The translations under genes were made by a program, and so were the position numbers. A stretch of DNA of 64,000 nucleotides from Larix sibirica (lineage: Eukaryota; Streptophyta; Pinopsida; Pinales; Pinaceae): the NCBI GenBank assembly GCA_004151065.3, contig NWUY0304699872.1:1-64000 (forward strand). Direction: 5' to 3'. Below the pieces are notes generated by a model, which was not told the DNA's origin, searched no databases, and was given only the letters and a program-made list of their open reading frames with translations. This document shows positions 11,060 through 21,227 of the stretch, piece by piece. Position 1 is the first letter of the stretch, and every line of letters starts with the position of its first letter.

Positions 11060-12860
11060 GCCTCATCAACCGTTACCATTAGCTAGGGTATTCATTGTAG
11101 TTGTCCTGAACTCAATATCCCGGTGGAAGGTAAGGCTGCTACTATAAGGAAGTAGAAGGAAGGGGATTTCACTTTGCGCTATGTTTAAACACCAATAATA
11201 CCTCCGTGATCAATCATCTTGAAACCGAGTTATGCACTCTCTAACCTGGTTAATTTGTAAAAGTGGAAAAATATTTGTCTCTATTCACCAAAGTTCGCAC
11301 TGACATCAGGGCTACAAGAGGACAAGACCATAAATGAAATGAAGTTTACCTCTTTAGCAAGAGAATAAAACTGTCACCTCGATGGATAGAGGTAAAATGG
11401 TCCCGTCTAACAGCCTCGTCGAAAAAGAAAAAGGCTGCTAACCTCCTTGACAAGAGGATAACATTCCAGAGTCAGCCTTTAGTAAGCCTTTCCTGGAGAA
11501 GATCAAATAATTGAAAAAAATGCTTCTATCCGTTCAGGTCAGTGGGTGGTAACTTATTCCTTATATAAATCTAGGAAACACTATTATATTAGCTACCTTC
11601 TCGGCGTAATCTATTACTAAGAAGGCCATCTCTTAGGACCAGACCAGCCAGACCAACTCGTGGGTAATATAATTGACTCCTTCCAATATAAGAGAGAATG
11701 GTCAAGCTTACTTCTCTACCTAAGCATTAGACATCCTATAGAGGTACCACGTCTAAGTTAAGGTTAGGTGGACTCCAACTCCAATAAGGTGGTCCATCAC
11801 ATTATAGATATTATTAAGGGGTATTGTATCATAATCGGGTGGGTCGCGTATGAATGCATCACATGATTGAACCACACAATTAACTTCCTGGTGGGCAGGT
11901 GTATGTGAGTACCCAAGTATGAATCTCATACGCTACATTGAAACCCTCCTCCTACGATATAGAATTTTTTATGGGCCCCAGTCATTGGACATAGAATCTA
12001 GCTTTTATTGTGTGGGCTTTGTACTCACCTTATTATGATATTTTGAATTATAGTGGCATTTTCCTCAGTCACGCAAATATTAATTAAGTTTAATATGATA
12101 TTGTGATCAAGTTATTAACTGATGTTGTAGCCTTAAACATCCGTCACTTTAGTGTCCATCTAGATTATCAGCTCCTGATTATATAATAGAAAAATACTTA
12201 TTCTTTCTGTAATTCTCGTCTCCTTAGGAAGTATTTGCATACATGACTTTATTCTAGAAATAAAACTCAAGTATATAAAATTTATTCATGTCCGTAGGAG
12301 TCATAATGCGTATGTTTATAAATACTGAGCGGGCCAAGGGCAAAAGGAAGTGCGCCAAGGCCAAGCTTTATGGATAAGTAAGTGGGGCCTTGGTGGTAGT
12401 ATGATGCTCTTCATTCTTAACAATAAACTAGGGGAATATCTGCAATCTGTTCATGGGGCTCATCATCAATCTGAACTACCGAAACATTCACAGCCTGCTC
12501 GTCCTAAAAATCCTGAAAAGCCTGCAAAGTTTCCTCGTTTGAGGACAGCCATTTCTTGTGTGAAAAATAAGCAATTTGATTGCACAATGCCTCAGTTGAC
12601 AAGCCATGTAGTTTAGAATACCTTTGGAGCATGAAACCTAAAAAAAAAGAAGGAGGCATAGGAACAGTACCTGAGGGTTCAATAGTAGTAGTCTGCAGTG
12701 GGATTGAGAGGACTTCCCTACGCCCACAAAGAGGCTTGAAAATCACTATTTATTCAGAGGGTTTTCACCCTTATAAAAGTATGTGATGGTGCCATAGAGG
12801 GGAAAATGCGTGCTTATTTCTGCGAATTGCGATAGTCATGAAAGCTCAATTTATAAGATT
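11060..12860. other. Spacer with unassigned open frames at 12350-12790
   Basis: No gene is recognised. At 12350-12616 (+) and 12504-12746 (-) open frames overlap on both strands. The minus frame contains GLSTEALCNQIAYFSHKKW and continues into Asp/Glu-rich sequence upstream; the plus frame is basic. Neither has a motif I can name. They could be remnants of an unidentified polyprotein or chance frames. Confidence 0.35.
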
Positions 12861-12871
12861 TTATTTAATGG

Positions 12872-12910
12872 AAAAAGTATTGAAGGGGGGTTATATAAAG
12901 GGGGGCTAGC
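12872..12910. repeat. G-run repeat, inverted partner at 28262-28292
   Basis: TATTGAAGGGGGGTTATATA then AAGGGGGGC. The reverse complement of 28262-28292 reads ATTGAAGGGGGGGTTAAAT then AAAGGGGGC. Both flanks then diverge. Confidence 0.6.
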
Positions 12911-13815
12911 TAATATTGTGCTCCAATAATGGCTATTTAAGACTGCCGTTTACACCTATTGTTGCAACCATGCTTCCTAGCTGCTTATTTACTCTTTCCT
13001 ACCTACCCACTTGAACACTCTTTAGCTTAGATAGCTGACTCCCGGAGAGGGTTGGGAGGAGGGCTATGCGATGAAAATATAAGAAATGGGAAATCCCATA
13101 TAAAAAAATGCAGTTGCTGCTGCTGCGGATCCTTAAATTGGAAAAAGGATGGTGCCTTAGCTCATGTGGCAGATCATGATCATTATTAATATAAAAAGCA
13201 TGACTATTAGTAGCATGGTAATGAAAATAATATATCAGAGGACTGTGATTATTATGAGCGTCCGTATTAAGAGCCTAAGTGTGACAGAATTAAGATGGAT
13301 AAAGTGCCTGAAAGGAGTACCTCCATAATTCAACTTTATATATATATAGTCGATATCGTCCCCAGTTGGGTAAGATACGACCTATGCTATGCTATCCGGA
13401 TGAGTAATCAAAAAAGAAGTATGTATTGTAATCTGCAACGTATCAAGAAGAATAATTGAAGTATTTATATATTAAGGATGTATCGAGGGACATAAGGGAG
13501 GCATGCGGCGCGTACCACACCACACGGTCATAGGGGCGGCAAGCTAAAGAGTTGTTAGAGTTAGTCGTTCTATTTAAACTGAACTCGAACTAAAGAGAGC
13601 TAAGGCTAAGACTAAGGCTTTAACTAGGCTAATTTACATGGAACTAAAGCAAGACCTTAGGGCAAGTACTACGGACTAATCAAGACCTTATGGTGTAACT
13701 TACTCTACAGACGACGAAGTGTCTCTTAAGGCTAGTTACTTACATTAAAATATAGACTGCTTAGTACTAAGGCAAGAATAATAGTAACTTTACCCTATGG
13801 AACTTCAGGCTATAC

Positions 13816-13880
13816 CTTCTTCGCTGGTAGCTCAGGGGACTAGCTTCACTTACGCTCAGCTCTATAAGTTCTTTCTAATA
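13816..13880 (+). repeat. TTCTTCGCTGGTAGCTCAGGGGA family member
   Basis: CCTTCTTCGCTGGTAGCTCA then GGGGAC, with a second shorter echo TTACGCTCAGCTCTATAAGTTC. Other members are at 43546-43570, 43601-43627 (same strand), 42371-42396 and 42651-42680 (reverse complement), with echoes at 42505-42530, 42620-42648 and 51937-51972. It resembles a tRNA D-arm word (AGCTCAG) only by chance; no cloverleaf can be formed from the flanks. Confidence 0.65.
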
Positions 13881-13902
13881 AGGAATGGAATTATATATTT
13901 TC

Positions 13903-13966
13903 TATGCTAATTCAAATATATCTCTGTATATATACGTATATATATATCTGTGTGTGTGTAATAGTA
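13903..13966. repeat. Imperfect TA/TG microsatellite
   Basis: Mixed (TA)n, TATATACGTATATATATA and TCTGTGTGTGTG simple sequence. Other TA tracts are at 34345-34372, 50285-50298 and 52747-52761. Confidence 0.85.
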
Positions 13967-14269
13967 AGTCTATCTCTTCTCTGTGTGGTTCCAGTTTCTC
14001 TGTGTCGGTGCTGTAGGAACGTGGATATGGTTCCGTATCGGCAAGTCATGGGGGCAAGTATTCCCTACAAGAACTCCCTTCTTAACTACTTCACTTCTAT
14101 CGTAAATTAGAAAATACAAGTACTCCGGGCAATACCGATTGTCTCTAAGCGAATACCCCAGGCTATGGAAGGCTATGACTACTGGCATCTCCCCGTGGAT
14201 AACCTCTTGGGATCTCCTACCAGCATCTCCTCTTGTATCGCCAGCCAGCATTGAAATACCAGCATGTAA

Positions 14270-14845
14270 CCCGGAATATACTAACCAGTATTGAGTACCG
14301 GCTATTGAGTACCACCATCATCATCGTGTAACCTCATCGGTAACCTACCATACTTCTTCACTACCATACTTCCTCATCGGTAACACCTCAATGTGTAACC
14401 CCACCTCAATGTGTAACCCTCTCATGTATCTCTATTTGTATCTGTAGGAGTAGCTTCAATGACTCTTCTACGCGTAGCTCTCTCTATGTGTAGCTGTGTT
14501 ATTAGTTTGCTTCCCTGTGAATTAGGCCCAGCGTATTGTATCGTCCAATGGTATTATCGGGGTAGCCCATCCGATTCGATTAGCAGATTAGAGCGGATTA
14601 GCGGAGTCCAGTGGATTAGCCTAGCGGATAGGATCAGCGGATTGGATTAGCGTATGGGATCAGCGGAGTAATAAAGCGGACAAAGCGGATTCGAGTAGAG
14701 TGTCCAAATATAGAGTATCCAAGCCGAGTATCCAAGCTCACCCAGCTCTGGCATCGCCACCTGGATCGGGTGAGTGATCGACAGCATCAACTATTGGCTA
14801 GCGGCAGCGATCTATTGGCTCCCGCGTATCAGCTAGCGGTAATGG
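14270..14845. repeat. Degenerate short-word repeats (GTAACC, GGATTAGCGGA)
   Basis: At 14270-14440 words like AGTACC/GTAACCTC(A) recur irregularly. At 14570-14700 GGATTAGCGGA-like units recur eight or more times with variable spacing (GCGGATTAGCGGAGTC, CAGCGGATTGGATTAGCG). A related piece is at 46805-46880 (CAATTAGCGGAGTTCGATCA). This is cryptic simple sequence, consistent with slippage; open frames crossing it are artefacts. Confidence 0.6.
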
Positions 14846-14859
14846 TAATCGGGACATTT

Positions 14860-15450
14860 TTTCTGGGGATCTTCTCTAGGCGTACACCAGTGGGTAATGA
14901 AGGTCTTCTCCCCAAGTACTCCCGACAAGTACTCCTTCGTGTCTTTCGTCACCTCCTGTGACTGAGGGTCTATCTCTCGGCGGACAGGCATAGACCGGCG
15001 GGTAATGAGGTTTTTTCGTGTATTGGCAACCGTGAATTGGCACCTCCTGGGGATCTCGAGTCCCGGCATCAAGTGAATCACAACCAGTCATCGAGTAACA
15101 CCATCATTAAGTACCGGCTATTGAGTACCACCATCATCGGATCATAGCCGTCCCATCGTATTAGAGGGATTCAATAAGCCCATCCCTGGTTAAATAGCGG
15201 AGTTGCTGATCAGTTACACAATTATCCCACGGTATAGCTAAAATTATCGGTACCTTCTTCCTGCGGCTCTCCTCTCGGCGGACACCATGATGAGTTCTTC
15301 TTTTTGGGTATTGGTAACCAACTTGGCACCTCCGTGGTATCCACTATTGTATAGAGTCCCGGCCTCAAGTGAATCAAAAGCATTTATTGAGTACACCACC
15401 ACCTGTATCGGCTGATAAAGTACTAGATTGAGTGCATTAACTCTTGGCAT
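14860..15450 (+). repeat. Degenerate tandem block with three diverged units
   Basis: The start motif (TAGGCGTACACC.GTGGGTAATGA) recurs at 14876, 14970 and 15272 with the variants TCTCGGCGGACAGG and TCTCGGCGGACACC. The segment 15020-15120 (GTATTGGCAACC, TTGGCACCTCCTGGGGATC, AGTCCCGGCATCAAGTGAAT) is repeated at 15308-15420 (GTATTGGTAACC, TTGGCACCTCCGTGG, AGTCCCGGCCTCAAGTGAAT). Related words occur near 44140-44230 and 45360-45440. Confidence 0.65.
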
Positions 15451-15659
15451 TGAAACAACTGGTTACAGGTAGCATTGGCTCGATCAGCCCAGTGGTTAGT
15501 TGCTCCCCGTCCATTTATCAAAGGGGTGCACGTGAATAACGGACCTTATCGAGACTCAATTGTCCTAGCTCCCACACCTCTGGTACGGGGGTCCACAAAA
15601 GAATTCCCACCTAAAAGATCTTCAAGTAATGCAGCAAGATCAAATCTAGAAGGCGGCAG

Positions 15660-17285
15660 GTAGAGTAGGTATATCTCAGTTTAAGCAAGCCATAAGCCGG
15701 GTTCTTCGACCAGCCGTGTCTCTGAAGTTATGGCTGTTAAGAATAAGGCAGTTCCTAGGGAAGTTACAAGGATCTCCGCTAAGGGTTCTGGCTGTCTAGA
15801 ATCAATCCGGCAGTTCCGACGATCCAACAGCTAAACTCCTATCGGTGGTTTCTGTGGCACTTCAATGAAATTAATCAAGTAGGCTTCACTTCATAAGACC
15901 ACTAAACTGAATGATTTCCCAAGTTGTAAAATAGAATAAGTCTGGCTGACATTCATAAAAAGGTAAGGTTATGACGATCCAAGTTCCTAACCAAGGTAAA
16001 TAGCAATATGTTAAGCCCACGGACCCAAGGAAGCCCGTGACTGCTCAAAAAGTTCAAGTCTGTGAGCCAGTTGGTAAAAGGTCTAGGTGGTGGAATGTCA
16101 CAAAGATTAAAGCAAGCATCTCATCTCCTAGCAACGCTGTCTGAACGCCCGTCCAAGAATGCTATAAGTTCAGCAGGTAATGGGTCCGATATCTATCTAA
16201 AGGTTCATGAATACGTACTGTCTGTACGCCAGGTGGTATGAGTTAGTAGCAGTATAGAAATCTTTTAAGATACAACTGGTCGGTCTAAGTGTTGTACCAA
16301 GTAAGCATATTCAAGCAAGTGTGATAAAACTGGGCATCTCCTAGCAATTTTTGCTGTCTTATTTCATAAAGAGTATCTGGGGTTTCATCCCGGCCCGACA
16401 AGATAATAGTGGTACCCGATATATTAAATTAAGGAAGTGTTATAGGGAGGGTCTAGTTTTTAAGGTGGGTTAATTTGTAAACAAGGGAAGGTATGCGGTA
16501 AATATGCTATCCTAGTTCTGTATCCCCACTCCAATTCCTTCCTGGCTAAAGCAATAGTTTCTAATAAATTATTAAGTAAAGTTGAAAAGTAGTTTGATCT
16601 GATCCCGGGTCTATAGCTGTACCTCCTAAGCATTTATTCAAATGGTCTAGGGTTAACAGGTCTAGGTCTGAAGGTCACTATGCAGGTAGGTAACAGGCAT
16701 TAACTGAAAGGTGGATAGGTCTATTTATTTCTAGCAATGTAGTTGGTTCTAATTACTTCATTATATATCTTCATTCGGCTCAGCGGGACCTTCTATCTCC
16801 CGCCGTCATTTTGTTGGTGCACCTGGAGAACTGGACTTATCAAACTGCTTGAAGTTTTTTGTGGCTTTGGGGCGTAAGTAAGTCTGCAGTTTCCGAATAC
16901 ATGTATCCCTACCACTGTCCATTGCCCGACCCGAACCGATCCACTATTGCTGGATGCTTTCCCTCCTTCCCCTTCTATGTAAACGAGTCAACCAGGATGG
17001 TTAGGAAAATAGAGAAGCGGTTCAAATGTATGGTCTTGAGGAATAGGAGCATAAGGAATACCAATATTAATTTGTGTTTGCCCCGGTTCATCATCCTAGT
17101 AAGTCCCCTCCTCGAGTTTGGATAGAGAGGACCGGAATCCTAGGATATGGAGGAACAACCCTAGATGCCAGGAATACCCAACGTAGCGTAGCCAGGAGCA
17201 CATACTATTACCACACTACCTTGCCTTTTTTACTACTCTTTCTTTCACTTGCCAGAACTTGCTAGACGACCTGGAGAAAAAGAAA
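15660..17285. other. Spacer with copies of the TCTAAGTGTTGTACC family
   Basis: No gene is supported. The segment 16278-16305 (GGTCGGTCTAAGTGTTGTAC) is related to 49606-49634 and 49750-49775. CCTGGCTAAAGCAATAG at 16543 matches CCTGGCTGAAGCAATAG near 49774. The open frame 16859-17125 (+) contains no known motif. CATCTCCTAGCAA occurs at 16110 and 16333. Confidence 0.45.
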
Positions 17286-17290
17286 CAGCC

Positions 17291-17340
17291 CACCAAGCAC
17301 TCCAAGTGTCTACCAATCACTCCAAGTGTCCACCAATCAC
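17291..17340 (+). repeat. 20 bp tandem repeat, 2.5 copies
   Basis: Units CACCAAGCACTCCAAGTGTC (17291-17310) and TACCAATCACTCCAAGTGTC (17311-17330), then the partial CACCAATCAC. Two mismatches separate the full units, so the duplication is fairly recent. Confidence 0.85.
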
Positions 17341-18690
17341 ACCCAGTACGCGTAAGGAACCTGCCAAGTATACGTGCAACCCACCTAAGTATAAATAAAA
17401 CAGGGCCCGCGCGTTGCAGGATGGACACAAGGCTTTAATTTATTGTTTATAGAAGTTACTCATCGTTTAAACCTGAAGACAGACATTTATTGGAGCCATT
17501 TTGTTTAACAAGTATATACATTAGGCTTTTTCGTAATACCATCTTATTTTTCAATAGAATCCCCAGGTTAGGTTTGCCCAGGCAAGAAGTTTAGTTGGAA
17601 CATAATTGACAAAAATTATTATATGTAAGGTGCTCTATGTGCCGGTGATGCAGGGACCCTGTGTTCCGTAGCGGTAAGTGAGGAGTATGGGGGGAACGCT
17701 CCCTCGGGTATGGTAGACTTGGCCTGGGCGGACTTGTTATATGTTTACTTAGCGGACATGTACTTGGTGGGATTGGGCTAAAGGCTATCCTTCCTTATGT
17801 AGTATTTGGTTTGTCTGGTGATGAAGTAATAAGGTGAGGTGATAGGTTATAGGCTGCTATTTCTTTTTCCTTCCTTCTTGGTGAAAAGCTTCTATTTAGA
17901 GGGTTCCAGGTGAAAGGTGAAAGGCAAAAAAAGGGGTTCAAGGCTTCTGGCGAAAAGGTAAGGGCTAAAAGTGAGGCTCCTGGTGAAGGGCTTCTGTCTG
18001 GCAAAGTGAATTTCCCGGATAGGTTCGATATTGCCAGACGCTACCTTTATGTATTTCATTTACCAGTTTTATAGGGGTTTGAACCCTTTATACTATTACC
18101 ACCAATAGAGGCCTTTCCTTCCTAAATTTACCAGTTATCATAAGGCCACGTTCACACTATCCAGATATGCCACCTTTCCTTCATAATTCATGGTCACTAT
18201 GGCGGCTCAGGCAATCGTTCTATTTTTATTTAGGGGTCTCCAGTCGCGGTTATAGTTTTCAATTCTCTAGTTGCAGATCCGGCCAATCTGACTATATAAA
18301 GGGCTATGGTAAAGGGTGAGCAAGAGTGCGGCTTTCATCCCACACCTCTCTCCCTTCATAACTGCTCTAGAACTGTATCATCCTAATAGCGGAAATCTGG
18401 GTCTCCCCCAATAACACCAGTACTAAATGACCCAACTTAACCCGCAGGTCATATCTTGGCCTACCTTATATAAGCATCCCAAGCTAAAGTAAGGCTATAC
18501 AAGATACGTACCAGGTAACCCTTGGGGGCACCCCAGTACTAACCACTCTTGAACTAATGGATGGATATTTTGATTGATTGGAAGAGCCCGTATATCATAT
18601 TCCCAAACTAACCTGTTATTCCCAACCTATTATATGAATTAAGTTCAAATTGTAGCTCAACTAGTTTCATATCCTTAAACAGCAGCACCA
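17341..18690. other. Non-coding spacer
   Basis: No gene is supported. At 17880-18000 variants of GGTGAAAAGGCTTCTGG recur irregularly. The motif GTGTTCCGTAGCGGTAAGTG at 17661 recurs at 39656 (GTGTTCCGTAGGGGTAAGTG). No RNA structure is evident. Confidence 0.45.
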
Positions 18691-19745
18691 ATGGATATAA
18701 AACCTACAACCGGTACTGGTTCAAAGTAACCTATTGCTAGTGTTAGTGGTTATGGATTTCGATCTGTCAAGTCAGGCTCGGATCTCAAAATGGATCTCGC
18801 TATAGGTACCTATTCTACTAGTGCTTCTTTGACTGGACCAACTACTGAACCATTTTAAGGGGCCTGCCTGCTTCATCAAAGGTGGCTTCATCAACAGAAA
18901 CAACTGCTTCATCAACTGACTCAACTATTGGTATTGGTGGTGCTGGTGGTGTTGCTGAATAAACTACGTTGGATGCTTTTGGTGCATATAGTGCTACTAC
19001 TGGCCCTTCTACTGCTACTGCTGGGCTATGGCTATGGCTATTATGGCTCTGCTAATGATGTGCTTCTGTACGGACTAGAACTACTAGATCTGCTGGATAA
19101 ACATAATAATATACTGTGGAGAAACTGCTGCTGTACTGACAGGGTTTTTGCCGCTCGATCTTCCGCCTCTATAGCTGCTTGCCCATATGCTGCCTCTCTA
19201 GTGGCTGGGGGTGCTGGGAATAATAATGATGATGCCGGGACTGGTGCTGATGGAAATGCTCTTGGGAATTCAGCTGGTTCAACTGGTGCTTCTTGAAATG
19301 ATCCTGGTCATTCTTGTCCTGCTTGTCCTAGGAATGCTGGAAATACTGCTCTTTCAACTCTTAGAAATGCTTTTCATGCTTGTTTTAGTGCTGCTACTAG
19401 GAGGAATGCTCTTGGTACTGCTATGGGAACTCGGACTGCTGGTGAAACTACTGCTCCTGATAATACTTTTGCTGCCAGGAATTATGAAGATAATATGGGA
19501 ATCTGCTGGTTAAACTATTGACGCTGGGAACACTGCTAGGAATGAAGCTAGTTCAACTAATGCTAGAAAGAATGCTATTTCAACAGGTGCAGCTATAAAT
19601 AGGACTTCTAGTTCTGCAGGTAATTCAGAATCTACTACTACTTTAGGAACTACTACAAAAGCTGGTTCAACTGATAAGACTGGGGCTCCTGGTTCATCAA
19701 CTGATGGGACTTCAGGTTCTGCTAATCCAACTGCTAGGAATGAAT
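18691..19745 (+). other. Ala/Gly/Ser/Thr-rich low-complexity coding-like tract, decayed
   Basis: Over about 1 kb the + strand keeps a codon-like period of GCT, ACT, GGT, TCT and AAT/GAA triplets. Switching frames gives MDIKPTTGTGSK and SVSGYGFRSVKSGSD near the start, ASSTETTASSTDST and GAYSATTGPSTATAG around 18880-19025, NALGNSAGSTGAS near 19255, NTARNEASSTNARKN near 19530, and TTTKAGSTDKTGAPGSSTDG near 19650-19720. Stops and frameshifts interrupt it several times. The Leu-rich frame at 19211-19513 is the same DNA read out of register and should not be trusted. Related pieces lie at 4643-4735, 38108-38260 and 53130-53225 (+) and at 54110-54230 and 54855-55050 (-). No known family is recognised. 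Confidence 0.5.
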
Positions 19746-19779
19746 AGACCTACCTGCCTTTCATTTAATGCCTGCTACG

Positions 19780-19900
19780 AATAGTTACCCACCTTCAGAC
19801 CTAGACCTGCCCTATACCACTTCTTTAATTAATCGCTTTGTGGCTACAGCTATTTCTCTTATTAGGAAGGACGGCATTACACAACCTTACCTCCCGTTTT
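19780..19900 (+). repeat. Conserved block following the low-complexity tract, copy 1
   Basis: It encodes LDLPYTTSLINRFVATAISL then IRKDGI in one frame. Copy 2 at 38425-38520 encodes RPVPYTNS, stop, INRLVATAINL and IRNGI. At DNA level AATTAATCGCTTTGTGGCTA and its partner AATTAATCGCTTAGTGGCTA differ at one base. Both copies sit just 3' of an Asn/Ala-rich tract, so the association is ancestral. Function unknown. Confidence 0.65.
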
Positions 19901-20249
19901 TCAGGTTGGGCTACGCCTTGCTCTCTTATATTTCTATATGAATGAGAACCCTCTTTCTCTCTCAGAATAAGACCCATCTTTATCTATTCATCATCTATCA
20001 GATTAGCAGCAAGGTCAACCATCATCTTCATATACGAGATATCATTGCCATTGAGGGGACCACAGAACTACCACATCACAGTCACTTTCACATCTTTTCT
20101 CTAAGTAACTACCCATATTTTATCTATCTAGTAACCACCCATTTGATACACAGGAACTATCATACAACAAAAAAACCACATACGAATTCAAGGGTGCATC
20201 GTATAAATCACAGAAATTTGTAATTTCCCCTTGAATCTTTAGGCTCAAT

Positions 20250-21227
20250 CATCCACATTATGGTTGCACAATTTTGGACAGAGTAACTATAGACAGGCAT
20301 CGCTAGTCTGCCCCAGCACTGGCATACTTATGGTTGAATTGGTGTTGGGTTTAGTTAAGTTGCACATCCTTTCTTCTCTCACTCAATAGCCTACCCTAAC
20401 ATTTGATTTTTTACCACATTTACACTTTGAGATGAGATTACATGGTTTGCATTCATTGCATTATAATGAGCATATAAAGGCTGTCTACTTTCTTTAAGCA
20501 TCATTTGCCTACTTGTTTTACTTTGCACATAGTGTTTTATTGTACCTATTATGTTGCAATTATGCCACATAGCTTCTACATCATTTGTATATTTTAATAA
20601 AGTATCTCACTCACTTTTCCCCTTGCATACTCTCATGTTGCATACACATGTTTTCACCCTTTTACACTTTAGTAGCACACTTTACCTTTTTTCATTTTGG
20701 TTTATTATTTGCATCACCTTTTTACTTCAATATTGCCTTACCTTTTTCATCCTCTTGTCTTAACATTTTTCTCTTTTGGAAGTTTTGGCCCACCTTGGAT
20801 CCTTTATTCCACCCATTGCATTTTTGGCATAATTTTGAAGAGCGTGAATTCTGCCTCGCATTACAGTGGGTTTGAGAAGCTTGCAACATCGTAGGCCGAC
20901 CAACTGGTGAACCTTTCCTTACATTTTACTATCCTCACCATAGAAGGAAGCCTAATTCACACTGCATCACCTAAGGTGTCCACTTTAGGAGACTCTAACA
21001 TGTTTATTTAACATTGTGGATGCTTGTGCTTACACGTTTGCTTTTGAAGTCCATGACATTCTATGGTAACCTGATATGAAGCACTTTGTGTCTTGATCAT
21101 CTCCACAGCATCTTCATTTGCATTTTGGGGCATCTTTCCCGCTTTTTACTTTTTGTCTTTTTTATTACTTTCGAGGCACTTGCCTTGACCTTTGCCTTTG
21201 CACTTTTATATTCTTTCATAACCACTC
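20250..21227 (+). other. Probable leader/LTR-like region upstream of gypsy gag
   Basis: A T-rich stretch with many CATTTGCAT/TTTACATT words precedes the gag start at 21228. Its position suggests the element's 5' untranslated leader and perhaps part of an LTR. No second LTR copy, TG...CA ends or primer-binding site could be established from the window, so the call is positional inference. Confidence 0.35.

Noticed and set aside
12350-12790. Overlapping open frames on both strands, possibly a gene
   Set aside because: No family is recognised and neither frame has a decisive feature; recorded only as unassigned.
15475-15560. tRNA-like words (CCCAGTGGTTAG and a possible arm CCCC...GGGG)
   Set aside because: No acceptor stem and no T-arm motif can be placed at the required spacing.
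16859-17125. Open frame considered as an intron or exon remnant because of AAGCGGTTCAAATGTATGG
   Set aside because: No intron domain V/VI structure or known exon could be identified around it.
19211-19513. Leu/Met-rich 100-codon open frame suggesting a membrane protein
   Set aside because: It is the low-complexity GCT/ACT/GGT tract read out of register; the Ala/Gly/Ser/Thr frame fits the flanking sequence better.
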